39,246 nt of DNA from CAZLYF01 sp964586835 (GTDB lineage: Bacteria; Bacillota; Clostridia; Christensenellales; Aristaeellaceae), in assembly GCA_964586835.1 (NCBI GenBank), contig CAZPIC010000023.1:1-39246 (forward strand). Direction: 5' to 3'. The position numbers were made by a program, and so were the translations under genes. Below are positions 23,894 to 31,043 of this stretch, piece by piece; positions within the stretch are counted from its first letter, which is position 1, and every line of letters starts with the position of its first letter. The notes under the pieces were generated by a model. It had not been told where the DNA came from, did no database searches, and saw nothing but the letters and a program-made list of their open reading frames with translations.

Positions 23894-24071
23894 CGGAGGC
23901 GGGGGCCTGTCCAGAAAGAGGAAGGCGCTTGAAGCCTGCCTCCTAAGCGTGAGCCGAGAGGCAGATGAGGCTTTCTTCGTTCTGGGAGGAACGCCTGTGC
24001 CCCGAGACCAGAGCGGCTGTCGGGCTGTTTTATCCCCTGCACCCCTTTGAGCAAGGGGTGGCGGTCCTGCC
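23894..24071. other. Intergenic sequence with a hairpin before degV
   Basis: This is the rest of the 425-base gap between the ABC cluster and degV. The only structure seen besides those listed is CACCCCTT/AAGGGGTG at 24040-24060 with a 5-base loop, 11 bases upstream of the degV -35 box. No gene is recognised. Confidence 0.45.
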
Positions 24072-24101
24072 TTGACACCGTTCCTGCCGGTTTTTTATAA
24101 T
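24072..24101 (+). promoter_or_regulatory. Consensus sigma-A promoter for degV
   Basis: A perfect TTGACA (24072-24077) and a perfect TATAAT (24096-24101) are separated by 18 bases. The start of transcription would fall near 24108, giving a leader of about 27 bases. This is the strongest promoter match in the window. Confidence 0.85.
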
Positions 24102-24134
24102 GGCCTTGGTGCAATGCCACCAACGGAGGGTAAC

Positions 24135-25007
24135 ATGTCGTATTGGATCGTCACTGACGTCGCCGGGGACTTGCCGCTTTCTTACGCGAACAACCATGAG
24201 AAGTTCATGATCCTTCCCATGCCATACCGGATTGAGGGTCAGGAAGCGGAGTATGCCTTGGGGGACGAGCGCAGCATCGGGGACCTGTACGACAAGCTGC
24301 GCGGGGGCCAAGTCGTCTCGACATCTCAGGTTGCAGTGACCACTTTTGCAAGCGCTTTCCGGGAGCTGGCATCAAAGGGAGAAAGCCTGTTGTACATCGG
24401 GTTTTCAAGCGGCTTGAGCGGCTCTTTTCAGTCAGCGGAGCTTGCCAGGGCCATGGTGCTCGAGGAATATCCCGATGCGAAGATCGACTTGACGGACTCC
24501 CTCTGCGCCTCACTGGGGCAGGGCCTTCTCGTCCACCTGGCCCTTCAGGAGCGTGAAAAGGGCCTGAGCAGGGAAGAGCTGCTGGTCTGGGTGACCAACA
24601 ACAGACAACGGGTACAGCACTGGTTTACAGTGGACGACCTGAACTTCCTTTTCCGCGGGGGCCGTGTGACCAGGTCTGCGGCGCTGGTGGGAAGCGTGCT
24701 GCACATCAAACCCATTCTCCGGGTCAATTACGAGGGGAAGCTGGTCCCCGTCGAAAAGGTGCAGGGGCGCAAGCGGTCGCTAAAGGCACTGGCGGAAAAG
24801 GCCATTGAGCTGTCCTATCCCAGGGAGGGACAGAGCTATTTTATCAGCCACGGGGACTGCAAGGCGGAAGCGGAGTATATAGCGGAGCTGATCCGTGAAG
24901 GCGCCAGGGATGTTCAGGAGATTCTGATCTCGCCCTGCGGCGCGATCATCGGGTCGCACTCAGGCCCCGGGACGCTGGCTGTGTTCTTCCTTGGCGAAAG
25001 CCGTTGA
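24135..25007 (+). CDS. DegV family (fatty-acid-binding FakB-like) protein
   Basis: This 290-residue cytosolic protein belongs to the DegV/FakB family, which holds a fatty acid between two alpha/beta domains and, in FakAB systems, presents it to the kinase FakA. Family blocks seen are WIVTDVAGDLP, STSQVAVTTF, FSSGLSGSFQSA, the LTDSLCASLGQG segment, DDLNFLFRGGRVTRS, IKPILRVNYEGKL and the C-terminal IIGSHSGPGTLAVFF. The ATG at 24135 has GGAGGG shortly upstream and lies behind a consensus promoter. No fakA is present. It is probably followed by recO on the same transcript (60-bp gap). Confidence 0.93.
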   Translation: MSYWIVTDVAGDLPLSYANNHEKFMILPMPYRIEGQEAEYALGDERSIGDLYDKLRGGQVVSTSQVAVTTFASAFRELASKGESLLYIGFSSGLSGSFQSAELARAMVLEEYPDAKIDLTDSLCASLGQGLLVHLALQEREKGLSREELLVWVTNNRQRVQHWFTVDDLNFLFRGGRVTRSAALVGSVLHIKPILRVNYEGKLVPVEKVQGRKRSLKALAEKAIELSYPREGQSYFISHGDCKAEAEYIAELIREGARDVQEILISPCGAIIGSHSGPGTLAVFFLGESR

Positions 25008-25067
25008 CGTGAGTCCGGGAACCTTCCGGGCTGTGCGAAAACCCGCTGCGCTCCCTCCAGCCAAGCG

Positions 25068-25793
25068 ATGCCTTACCTGACGACCCAGGCGCTCGTGTTG
25101 CGCCGGACAGACTACAGAGAACACGATCGTATCCTGACGCTGCTTTCGCCCTACCGCGGGAGGGTAGACGCGCTGGCCCGCGGATGCAGACGTGCAAAAA
25201 GCCCCCTCTTGGCTGCGGCAGAGCTGTTCGCCATGGGGGAGTATGTTTTTTATAAGGGACGGGGCCATGAGCTGGTCACGTCCTGTGAGCTGCAGGACAG
25301 CTTCTACCCCCTGAGAGAGGACTTGGACAGGCTGTCCCACGCCGCATTGGTTCTGGCAGCTGCCGAGGTGTCAGCGCAGCCGGAAGAGCCCGCGCGGGAC
25401 CTGTTTATCCTGACCGTTCGTTCCCTGACCAGGCTTGCCTATGGGGACCTGCCTTCAGACGCGGTTACCTGCGCCTTTCTCGTGCATCATGCCACGGTCA
25501 GTGGCTATGAGCCTCTGCTCTCCCGCTGCGTTCGCTGTGGAAGAGCGTTGCGCGAGGATGAGGCGGCCTTTATGGATATCGATGGCGGCGGGACCTGTTG
25601 TGCTGCCTGTCGCAGGGGCATTTCAGAAAGGCTTTTCCTGTCGGCGGCTGCGCTGAGCTGGCTGCGCGCCGTCCGGCACGCAGGGGTGGATCAAAGCGGC
25701 GCCTGCGAAGAAGGGGCGCCGCTGGGTCCCATGAAAAAATATGCCGAACACTATCTGGAGAAGCGATTGCCGGGCCCTGCAGGCCTGGCTTAA
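25068..25793 (+). CDS. recO: DNA repair protein RecO
   Basis: RecO acts with RecF and RecR to load RecA on gapped DNA. The 241-residue protein has the N-terminal OB-fold (TTQALVLRRTDYREHDRILTLLSPYRGRVDALARGCRR) and a helical middle. A zinc-binding site follows, with C154-x2-C157 and C177/C178-x2-C181. The N-terminus is conventional, so the ATG at 25068 is accepted although I see no strong ribosome binding site before it. Its end is only 6 bp from the convergent gene at 25800. recO often lies near era and other housekeeping genes in Bacillota, but those neighbours are not present here. Confidence 0.94.
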   Translation: MPYLTTQALVLRRTDYREHDRILTLLSPYRGRVDALARGCRRAKSPLLAAAELFAMGEYVFYKGRGHELVTSCELQDSFYPLREDLDRLSHAALVLAAAEVSAQPEEPARDLFILTVRSLTRLAYGDLPSDAVTCAFLVHHATVSGYEPLLSRCVRCGRALREDEAAFMDIDGGGTCCAACRRGISERLFLSAAALSWLRAVRHAGVDQSGACEEGAPLGPMKKYAEHYLEKRLPGPAGLA

Positions 25794-25799
25794 GAAAGC

Positions 25800-26279
25800 T
25801 CAGTAGCCTCTCAGCCGCAGCGTGCTGCGCGCTGCGGCGAGCTCGTCCTTGTGCCTTCTGCGCAGGGTATAAACATAGCCGTATTCCCGCCGGCCGTTGA
25901 TCCGGAAGACGCGATAGCGCGTCAGCTTGTATCGTCCCTCAGCCCGTAAAACAGCAAAGTCTTCGAAAAGGAGCATCGCGGTCAGCCTTGTGAAGCACGC
26001 ATTTCTCTTTTCGTTTCCGTTTTGCTTAAAATCAAAGGAGAGGAGGATGTGTGCCGGCATCACCGATGTCACGGTGATGCCGCTGGGTTCAATGCGAACC
26101 TGGTCAAGGTCGCGCCTCGCGATCTGGGAAAATTGACGGTGGAGCCGGGTATAGAGGGCTCCCCTGCGCAGGCCTTCCATCAGCCTGCGTTCTCTGCGCC
26201 TCGCCTGCCGGTCGATGGCCAGCAGCGCCAGGGAGACGGGAAGGCAGATGAGACACAGGAGACCAGCCAAAGAACCCAA
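25800..26279 (-). CDS. Unknown membrane-anchored protein
   Basis: I do not recognise this 159-residue protein. It begins with a hydrophobic segment (residues 4-22, LAGLLCLICLPVSLALLAI) followed at once by arginine-rich sequence (RQARRRERR). The topology should therefore be one helix with a cytoplasmic basic domain. The rest looks like alternating strands with many arginines (RYKLTRYRVFRINGRREYGYVYTLRRR) and may be a small beta-rich domain. The likely start is TTG at 26279, preceded by GAGAGG and AAAGGG at imperfect spacings; another TTG lies three codons in. A promoter is visible at 26314-26342. It converges on recO. Confidence 0.6.
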   Translation of the reverse strand: MGSLAGLLCLICLPVSLALLAIDRQARRRERRLMEGLRRGALYTRLHRQFSQIARRDLDQVRIEPSGITVTSVMPAHILLSFDFKQNGNEKRNACFTRLTAMLLFEDFAVLRAEGRYKLTRYRVFRINGRREYGYVYTLRRRHKDELAAARSTLRLRGY

Positions 26280-26313
26280 GGCCCTCTCAGCCCTTTCCTA
26301 CAATATGTTGTGG

Positions 26314-26342
26314 AGTATAACAGGGTCATCCACAATTTACAA
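26314..26342 (-). promoter_or_regulatory. Promoter for the unknown membrane-anchored gene
   Basis: On the minus strand TTGTAA (26337-26342), a 17-base spacer and TATACT (26314-26319) form a reasonable sigma-A promoter about 35 bases before the proposed TTG start. Its presence is the best support that the gene at 25800-26279 is real. Confidence 0.6.
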
Positions 26343-26452
26343 TGCTTTTTATGGAAATTATTTCAAATTGTACAAAAGAATCGGCACGGATAACAGCCAA
26401 AGGCTGCCCTTCTCCGGGACCTGTGGAAAAGACCCTCTCTTCTCAAGGTGTG

Positions 26453-26486
26453 AAAAGGCCCCGACCCGGTTTTCCCGGAGCGGGGC
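26453..26486 (-). terminator. Intrinsic terminator of groES-groEL
   Basis: On the minus strand GCCCCG pairs with CGGGGC (outer, 26481-26486 with 26458-26463) and an inner CCGG/CCGG pair closes the loop. CTTTTC follows (complement of 26453-26456). It lies 54 bases after the groEL stop. Confidence 0.65.
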
Positions 26487-26494
26487 TTAAGGGC

Positions 26495-26520
26495 AGGGGG
26501 GCGCCTGGGGCGTCCCCCCT
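26495..26520 (-). other. Additional GC-rich hairpin after groEL
   Basis: AGGGGGG (26495-26501) pairs with CCCCCCT (26514-26520), and CGCC pairs with GGCG inside, with one bulge. It lies 20 bases beyond the groEL stop and has no U-run. It probably protects the chaperonin mRNA 3' end ahead of the terminator. Confidence 0.5.
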
Positions 26521-26539
26521 GTCAATAGGGGTTTTAGGC

Positions 26540-28162
26540 TCAGTACATGCCGCCGCCCTGGGGCATGGGTGCGGGAGCGGGGGGTTCGGGAATATCCGTC
26601 ACGAGGCTCTCCGTCGTCAAAGCCATGGCTGCGATGCTGGCCGCGTTCTGGAGGGCTGTCCGGGTGACCTTCGTGGGATCGGCAATGCCACGCTCGATCA
26701 TGTCCACATAATCGCCCTTGATCACGTCGTAGCCATAGCCCTGCTTTCTGCTGCGCTGCACGGCGTCCACAATGACGCTGCCGTCGATGCCTGCGTTATG
26801 GGCCAGCTGGCGCAGAGGCTCTTCCATGGCGCGAAGGACGATCTGCACGCCGGTCTTGGCGTCTCCGCTCTTCTTGGAGAGGACTTCCTTGACTTTGGAC
26901 ATCGCGTTCAGCAGTGAAATACCGCCGCCCGGGATAATCCCTTCCTCGACCGCTGCGCGGGTGGCCGCCAGGGCGTCCTCTATGCGCATCTTGCGCTCTT
27001 TCATCTCCACTTCGGTGGCTGCGCCGACCTTGATGACGGCGACGCCGCCTGCGAGCTTGGCAAGGCGCTCCTGCAGCTTCTCCCGGTCGTAGTCGCTGGT
27101 CGTCTCTTCGATCTGTGCCTTGATGCTGTTCACGCGCGCGTCGATCTCGGCCTTGTCGCCGCCACCCTCGACAATGGTGGTGTTTTCCTTGTCAACCTTC
27201 ACCAGCCGTGCCTTGCCCAGCATGTCAAGCTTTGTTTCCTTCAGCTCAAGCCCCAGCTCCTCGCTGATGACCTGCCCGCCGGTGAGTACAGCGATATCCC
27301 TGAGCATTTCCTTGCGGCGGTCTCCGAAACCGGGCGCCTTGACGGCGACACAGGTAAAGGTTCCGCGCAGCTTGTTGACGACAAGGGTTGCCAGGGCCTC
27401 TCCCTCTACTTCCTCCGCGATGATCAGCAGCTTCTTTCCGGTCTGCACCACCTGCTCAAGCACCGGGAGGAGTTCCTGGATCGCGGACACCTTCTTGTCG
27501 GTGATGAGGATCAGCGGCTCTTCAAGCACGGCTTCCATCTTGTCGGAATCTGTCACCATATAAGCGGAAGCGTAACCGCGGTCAAACTGCATGCCCTCCA
27601 CGGTCTCCAGCTCCGTCAGCATCGTCTTGCTTTCCTCCACGGTGATGACGCCGTCGTTGCCTACAACGTCCATAGCGTCGGCCACGAGCTTGCCGATGGT
27701 TTCGTCACCGGAAGAAATGGAGGCCACCTGCTCGATGGCATGCTTGCCGGAAATGGGGCGGGAAGCGGACTTCAGGCCCTCAACGGCTGCTTCTGTCGCG
27801 GCTTCGATTCCGTGCCGCAGGATCATCGGGTTCGCGCCGGCGGCCAGGTTCTTCAGGCCCTCCCGGACAATGGCCTGCGCGAGGACGATGGCAGTGGTGG
27901 TCCCGTCTCCCGCGACGTCATTGGTCTTGGTGGCGGCTTCCTTGATCAGCTGGGCGCCCATGTTCTCAAAAGGATCTTCGATCTCGATTTCCTTGGCGAC
28001 TGTAACGCCGTCATGGGTCACCAGGGGCGAACCGTATTTTTTGTCCAACACAACGTTGCGACCCTTGGGGCCTAACGTAATTTTGACGGTATCGGCCAGT
28101 GCATTTACGCCTCTTTCCAGATAGCGTCTTGCTTCCTCACCATATTTGATCTGCTTTGCCAT
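26540..28162 (-). CDS. groL: Chaperonin GroEL (60 kDa)
   Basis: GroEL forms the 14-subunit ATP-driven folding chamber that works with GroES. The protein has 540 residues, the normal length. It starts MAKQIKYGEEARR and has the ATP loop NDVAGDGTTT (81-90), the apical domain and the second equatorial block IIPGGGISLLNA. The C-terminal tail is short (MPQGGGMY), with only one GGM unit instead of a long repeat. GAGGAGAG lies seven bases before the ATG. It follows groES by 33 bp and shares its CIRCE-controlled promoter. Confidence 0.98.
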   Translation of the reverse strand: MAKQIKYGEEARRYLERGVNALADTVKITLGPKGRNVVLDKKYGSPLVTHDGVTVAKEIEIEDPFENMGAQLIKEAATKTNDVAGDGTTTAIVLAQAIVREGLKNLAAGANPMILRHGIEAATEAAVEGLKSASRPISGKHAIEQVASISSGDETIGKLVADAMDVVGNDGVITVEESKTMLTELETVEGMQFDRGYASAYMVTDSDKMEAVLEEPLILITDKKVSAIQELLPVLEQVVQTGKKLLIIAEEVEGEALATLVVNKLRGTFTCVAVKAPGFGDRRKEMLRDIAVLTGGQVISEELGLELKETKLDMLGKARLVKVDKENTTIVEGGGDKAEIDARVNSIKAQIEETTSDYDREKLQERLAKLAGGVAVIKVGAATEVEMKERKMRIEDALAATRAAVEEGIIPGGGISLLNAMSKVKEVLSKKSGDAKTGVQIVLRAMEEPLRQLAHNAGIDGSVIVDAVQRSRKQGYGYDVIKGDYVDMIERGIADPTKVTRTALQNAASIAAMALTTESLVTDIPEPPAPAPMPQGGGMY

Positions 28163-28195
28163 ATTTTTTCTCTCCTCTTTCCTTAAGGGTGCTTT

Positions 28196-28480
28196 TTATT
28201 CCACGACCGCCAGGATGTCGCTCTGACGCACGATGATGAGCTCTTCTCCATCAATCTTCACTTCGGTGCCGGCATATTTGGAATAGATGACCTTCTGGCC
28301 TTCCTTGACATGCATGGTGATTTCTTTGCCGTCTACATTTCCGCCAGGCCCGACTGATATGACCACTGCCATCTGCGGCTTTTCCTTGGCGGCGCCTGTA
28401 AGGATAATGCCGCCCTTGGTGGTTTCCTCTGTCTCTACGTTCTTGATGACCACCCGATCACCCAAAGGTTTGACTGCCAT
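28196..28480 (-). CDS. groS: Co-chaperonin GroES
   Basis: GroES is the heptameric lid of the GroEL cage. This copy has 94 residues and starts MAVKPLGDRVVIK. The mobile loop (ETEETTKGGIILTGAAKEKPQ) and the roof/beta-barrel segment AVISVGPGG are clear, as is YSKYAGTEVKIDGEELIIVRQSDILAVVE at the end. The ATG at 28480 has GGAGG seven bases upstream; a GTG directly before it is less likely. It is the first gene of the CIRCE-controlled operon. Confidence 0.97.
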   Translation of the reverse strand: MAVKPLGDRVVIKNVETEETTKGGIILTGAAKEKPQMAVVISVGPGGNVDGKEITMHVKEGQKVIYSKYAGTEVKIDGEELIIVRQSDILAVVE

Positions 28481-28513
28481 CACGATTCCTCCTTCAGAGA
28501 TTTCTCCGTCTTG

Positions 28514-28540
28514 TTAGCACTCAATAATGAGGAGTGCTAA
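28514..28540. promoter_or_regulatory. CIRCE operator (HrcA binding site)
   Basis: TTAGCACTC (28514-28522), nine bases, and GAGTGCTAA (28532-28540) match the CIRCE consensus perfectly in both arms. HrcA binds this element and represses groESL until heat shock. It sits between the promoter and groES, right after the predicted transcription start. No hrcA gene is in the window. Confidence 0.97.
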
Positions 28541-28550
28541 TCACGGTGCC

Positions 28551-28579
28551 ACTATACCGCATACGGAAAAATGCCGCAA
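28551..28579 (-). promoter_or_regulatory. Promoter of groES-groEL
   Basis: On the minus strand TTGCGG (28574-28579), a 17-base spacer and TATAGT (28551-28556) form a sigma-A promoter whose start point would fall at the edge of the CIRCE element. Confidence 0.8.
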
Positions 28580-28618
28580 GCTTTGAATTGGCCGAAACTG
28601 AGGCAAATATACCAAATT

Positions 28619-28648
28619 GCTCCATGGAGCGAAGAAATTCTCGAGAAT
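28619..28648. promoter_or_regulatory. Two adjacent 12-bp perfect palindromes upstream of mutY
   Basis: GCTCCATGGAGC (28619-28630) and ATTCTCGAGAAT (28637-28648) are each perfect palindromes, centred 18 bp apart, in the gap between the groES promoter and mutY. They could be operator sites for a dimeric regulator of mutY. No regulator is suggested by the sequence. Confidence 0.35.
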
Positions 28649-28719
28649 ACTGCGCCGGATGCCGGTTTGGTACGGGATCGCCTGAAGTCTCTGAAAGGAG
28701 AGGCTGCTATACTGCTTTC

Positions 28720-29793
28720 ATGACAGCGCTGTACCGGCAGATGACGAGGGCCCTCCTTAAGTGGTATGAGGGTAATCAGCGGAGCTTTCCCTTCCGAGGA
28801 ACGCGCAACCCCTATTTCATATGGGTATCCGAGATGATGCTGCAGCAGACGCGCACGGAGACTGTAGGCGCGTACTACCTGCGCTTTATCCAGCGTTTCC
28901 CGACGGTGGGCCACCTGGCCCGGGCAACGCAGGAGGAGGTCCTTTCCCTCTGGGCCGGCCTGGGATACTACAGCCGTGCGCGCAACCTGCATCGGGCGGC
29001 GGAGATAGTGGAAACACGCTACGGCGGCCAGCTGCCGACGGATAGGAAGGAACTACGCTCCCTGCCGGGCATTGGCCCCTATACGGCCGCCGCCATTGCG
29101 AGCATTGCGTTTGGCGAGCCGGTTGCGGCAATGGACGGAAACCTGACCCGGGTCATCAGCCGCCTGTTCTGTGTGCGGGAAGAGGTGAACCGCCCCTCTG
29201 TACGGACGGAGCTGCTTGGGCACGCGCAGCTCTTAATCCCGCGCGACAGGCCGGGAGACATGAACCAGGCGTTGATGGATCTGGGCGCGACGCTGTGCCT
29301 GCCCGGCTTGCCCGGTTGTGCGCGCTGCCCTTTGAAGGCTTGGTGCCTGGCAAGACGGGAGGGGGCACCGGAGAGCCTGCCGCTTGTCACAAAAAAGAAA
29401 AGCCCCCTTGAAGTCCCGGTCGGCCTGATCCTGCTGACCTGTGGAAACCGTATTCTTCTCAGAAAACGACAAGAAACGCTCCTGAAGGGCATGTATGTGT
29501 TTGTGCTGTGTGAGGGGGACGCCTCCCAGGCCGGCGCAGAAAGGCTACTGAAAGAACTGGGAGTCCAGGCCCAGGCGCGCGCCCACCTGGGGAGAACGAG
29601 GCACGTGTTTACCCACCGCGTGTGGGAAATGGACCTCCACCACTTTGAGACCGGGCATGAACACCCTGTCAGGGACGGCCTCTGGGCAGACAGGGCGTCT
29701 GTACGCTCCTTGCCGCTCCCCGCCGCCATGAGAAAGGCTGCCGAGTTCGCTGACGCCATCCTTGCGACGGGGAGGCAGGGGGCTGCGCCCTGA
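28720..29793 (+). CDS. mutY: A/G-specific adenine DNA glycosylase MutY
   Basis: MutY removes adenine mispaired with 8-oxoguanine. In the 357-residue product the N-terminal VSEMMLQQTRTET holds catalytic E38. LPGIGPYTAAAIASIAFG is the helix-hairpin-helix, and D139 in AAMDGNLTRVISR is the second catalytic residue. C193-x6-C200-x2-C203-x5-C209 forms the [4Fe-4S] site. The C-terminal NUDIX-like domain, which recognises 8-oxoG, runs from about 230 to 340 (HVFTHRVWEM). I choose the ATG at 28720; an ATG at 28741 is possible. The frame is open back to 28534, but that part is unlike the family and the AAAGGAGAGG site lies 16 bases away, so the start is not certain. Confidence 0.94.
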   Translation: MTALYRQMTRALLKWYEGNQRSFPFRGTRNPYFIWVSEMMLQQTRTETVGAYYLRFIQRFPTVGHLARATQEEVLSLWAGLGYYSRARNLHRAAEIVETRYGGQLPTDRKELRSLPGIGPYTAAAIASIAFGEPVAAMDGNLTRVISRLFCVREEVNRPSVRTELLGHAQLLIPRDRPGDMNQALMDLGATLCLPGLPGCARCPLKAWCLARREGAPESLPLVTKKKSPLEVPVGLILLTCGNRILLRKRQETLLKGMYVFVLCEGDASQAGAERLLKELGVQAQARAHLGRTRHVFTHRVWEMDLHHFETGHEHPVRDGLWADRASVRSLPLPAAMRKAAEFADAILATGRQGAAP

Positions 29794-29805
29794 GGGCAGC
29801 TTTTG

Positions 29806-30708
29806 TCAGGAGATTCGGTCGAAATACCGGAGGAGGGCCTCCCCCGCAATGTCTGTCAGCGGCTCGGGCCCAAATCCCCGCCGCTCAAGCGCTGAGACCA
29901 GGGCAGGAAAGTCCGAGGGGTTGTCCAGCCCTTCGGGCTTTACTTCGATGCCGTCAAAGTCGGATCCGAACCCCACCCTGCCGTGGCCGCCTAATTGGTA
30001 CATGTGGTCGATATGGTCGACCACGGTATCCAGGGTACAGCGTGCACCTGGCTCCGTAAGGAAGACCGGATAGAAGTTGACGCCGACAAAGCCGCCCGCC
30101 TCAAAAAGGGCTTTGAGCTGCCGGTTGCTGAGGTTGCGCGAGTGGTCCCTCAGCGCACGGCAGCAGCTGTGCGAGGCGAGGGGGGGCGCGTCCGACTTGT
30201 GAAGAACGTCATAGAACCCCGCCTCGTTGAGGTGGGAGACATCCACTGCGATGCCCAGGCGCTGCATTTCCCTGACGGCTCTCAGTCCGAACGGTTTGAG
30301 CCCCTGAGTTACGGGGCCAAGCGCGGGATAGCCCAGGGCGTTTTCATGGTTCCAGGTGACAGAAGCCATGCGCACGCCAATCCTGCGGTATTCTGCGATG
30401 GTTTCAATCCCTTTTTCAAAGACTTCACAGCCTTCGATCGAGAGGATGGCCGCACACAGGCCTTCCCGGGCGTCGCCGGGCCGGTCCAGCAGGGATAGCC
30501 CCTTTTCCCGCAGGCCTTCAAGCTGCGCAAGCATCCCCTTAAACAGCGCGTCGACCGCGTCAGCCCGGGGGTCTGGCCCCACATACATGGCCAGGGTCTG
30601 CAGGCTGACGCCTCCAGCAGCCAGCCTGTCAAGCGTCACGTCGACAGGCTGGCCAGGCCTTGTATGAAGGGTATAAAGCGTGTCGCAGTGTGCGTCACAT
30701 ATTTTCAT
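29806..30708 (-). CDS. Membrane dipeptidase (renal dipeptidase, M19 family)
   Basis: This 300-residue zinc amidohydrolase-fold enzyme cleaves dipeptides, including D-configured C-terminal residues. Zinc and active-site residues are H7 and D9 (DAHCDT), the bridging E92 (SIEG), H159 (DVSHLNEAGF), H180 (ASHSCCRALRDH) and D250 (GSDFDG). No signal peptide or membrane helix follows the chosen ATG at 30708, so it is cytosolic despite the family name. In-frame codons upstream would overlap the HPr-like gene. It follows that gene by 35 bp and converges on mutY with a 12-bp gap. It may recycle peptidoglycan or D-amino-acid dipeptides. Confidence 0.93.
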   Translation of the reverse strand: MKICDAHCDTLYTLHTRPGQPVDVTLDRLAAGGVSLQTLAMYVGPDPRADAVDALFKGMLAQLEGLREKGLSLLDRPGDAREGLCAAILSIEGCEVFEKGIETIAEYRRIGVRMASVTWNHENALGYPALGPVTQGLKPFGLRAVREMQRLGIAVDVSHLNEAGFYDVLHKSDAPPLASHSCCRALRDHSRNLSNRQLKALFEAGGFVGVNFYPVFLTEPGARCTLDTVVDHIDHMYQLGGHGRVGFGSDFDGIEVKPEGLDNPSDFPALVSALERRGFGPEPLTDIAGEALLRYFDRIS

Positions 30709-30743
30709 GCCGGATCGTCCGCTCCTCGGATACGCGCGGGGGC

Positions 30744-30974
30744 TTACTTCAGGGCGAACTGCTTGAGGTCGTTGAGCAGATCGTCGCAACCTTCACAGTA
30801 GACCTCCAGCGTGATGGGCTTGCTCAGGTCCAGGGAGAAGATGCCAAGGATGGACTTCGCGTCTACCACGTGCCTTCCGGCGCGAAGGTCCATGTCGTAG
30901 GGATAGCGGCTGACGACATTGACGAAGGTCTTAACCTCCTCGGCAAAGCTCAGCTTGATGGGAATGGATTTCAT
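30744..30974 (-). CDS. HPr-like protein lacking the catalytic histidine
   Basis: This 76-residue protein has the HPr fold pattern. HVVDAKSILGIFSLDL (35-50) matches the TVNLKSIMGVMSLGI block of Bacillus HPr, so Ser41 corresponds to the regulatory Ser46. The position equivalent to His15 is F10, and the following Ala-Arg-Pro reads AEE, so it cannot carry the phosphohistidine of the sugar phosphotransferase system. It may act like Crh, signalling only through the serine, or have another role. GGAGGTGA lies five bases before the ATG at 30974. I recall similar His-less proteins in many Clostridia, but their function is unknown to me. Confidence 0.85.
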   Translation of the reverse strand: MKSIPIKLSFAEEVKTFVNVVSRYPYDMDLRAGRHVVDAKSILGIFSLDLSKPITLEVYCEGCDDLLNDLKQFALK

Positions 30975-31002
30975 TGCGTTCACCTCCGTGCAAGATACCC
31001 TC

Positions 31003-31031
31003 ATAGTACCTGTTTGATCACGCCTTCACAA
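31003..31031 (-). promoter_or_regulatory. Candidate promoter of the HPr-like gene
   Basis: On the minus strand TTGTGA (31026-31031), a 17-base spacer and TACTAT (31003-31008) form a moderate promoter match between gltX and the HPr-like gene. Read-through from glnS-gltX is equally possible. Confidence 0.45.
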
Positions 31032-31043
31032 GGGAGAATGTGC

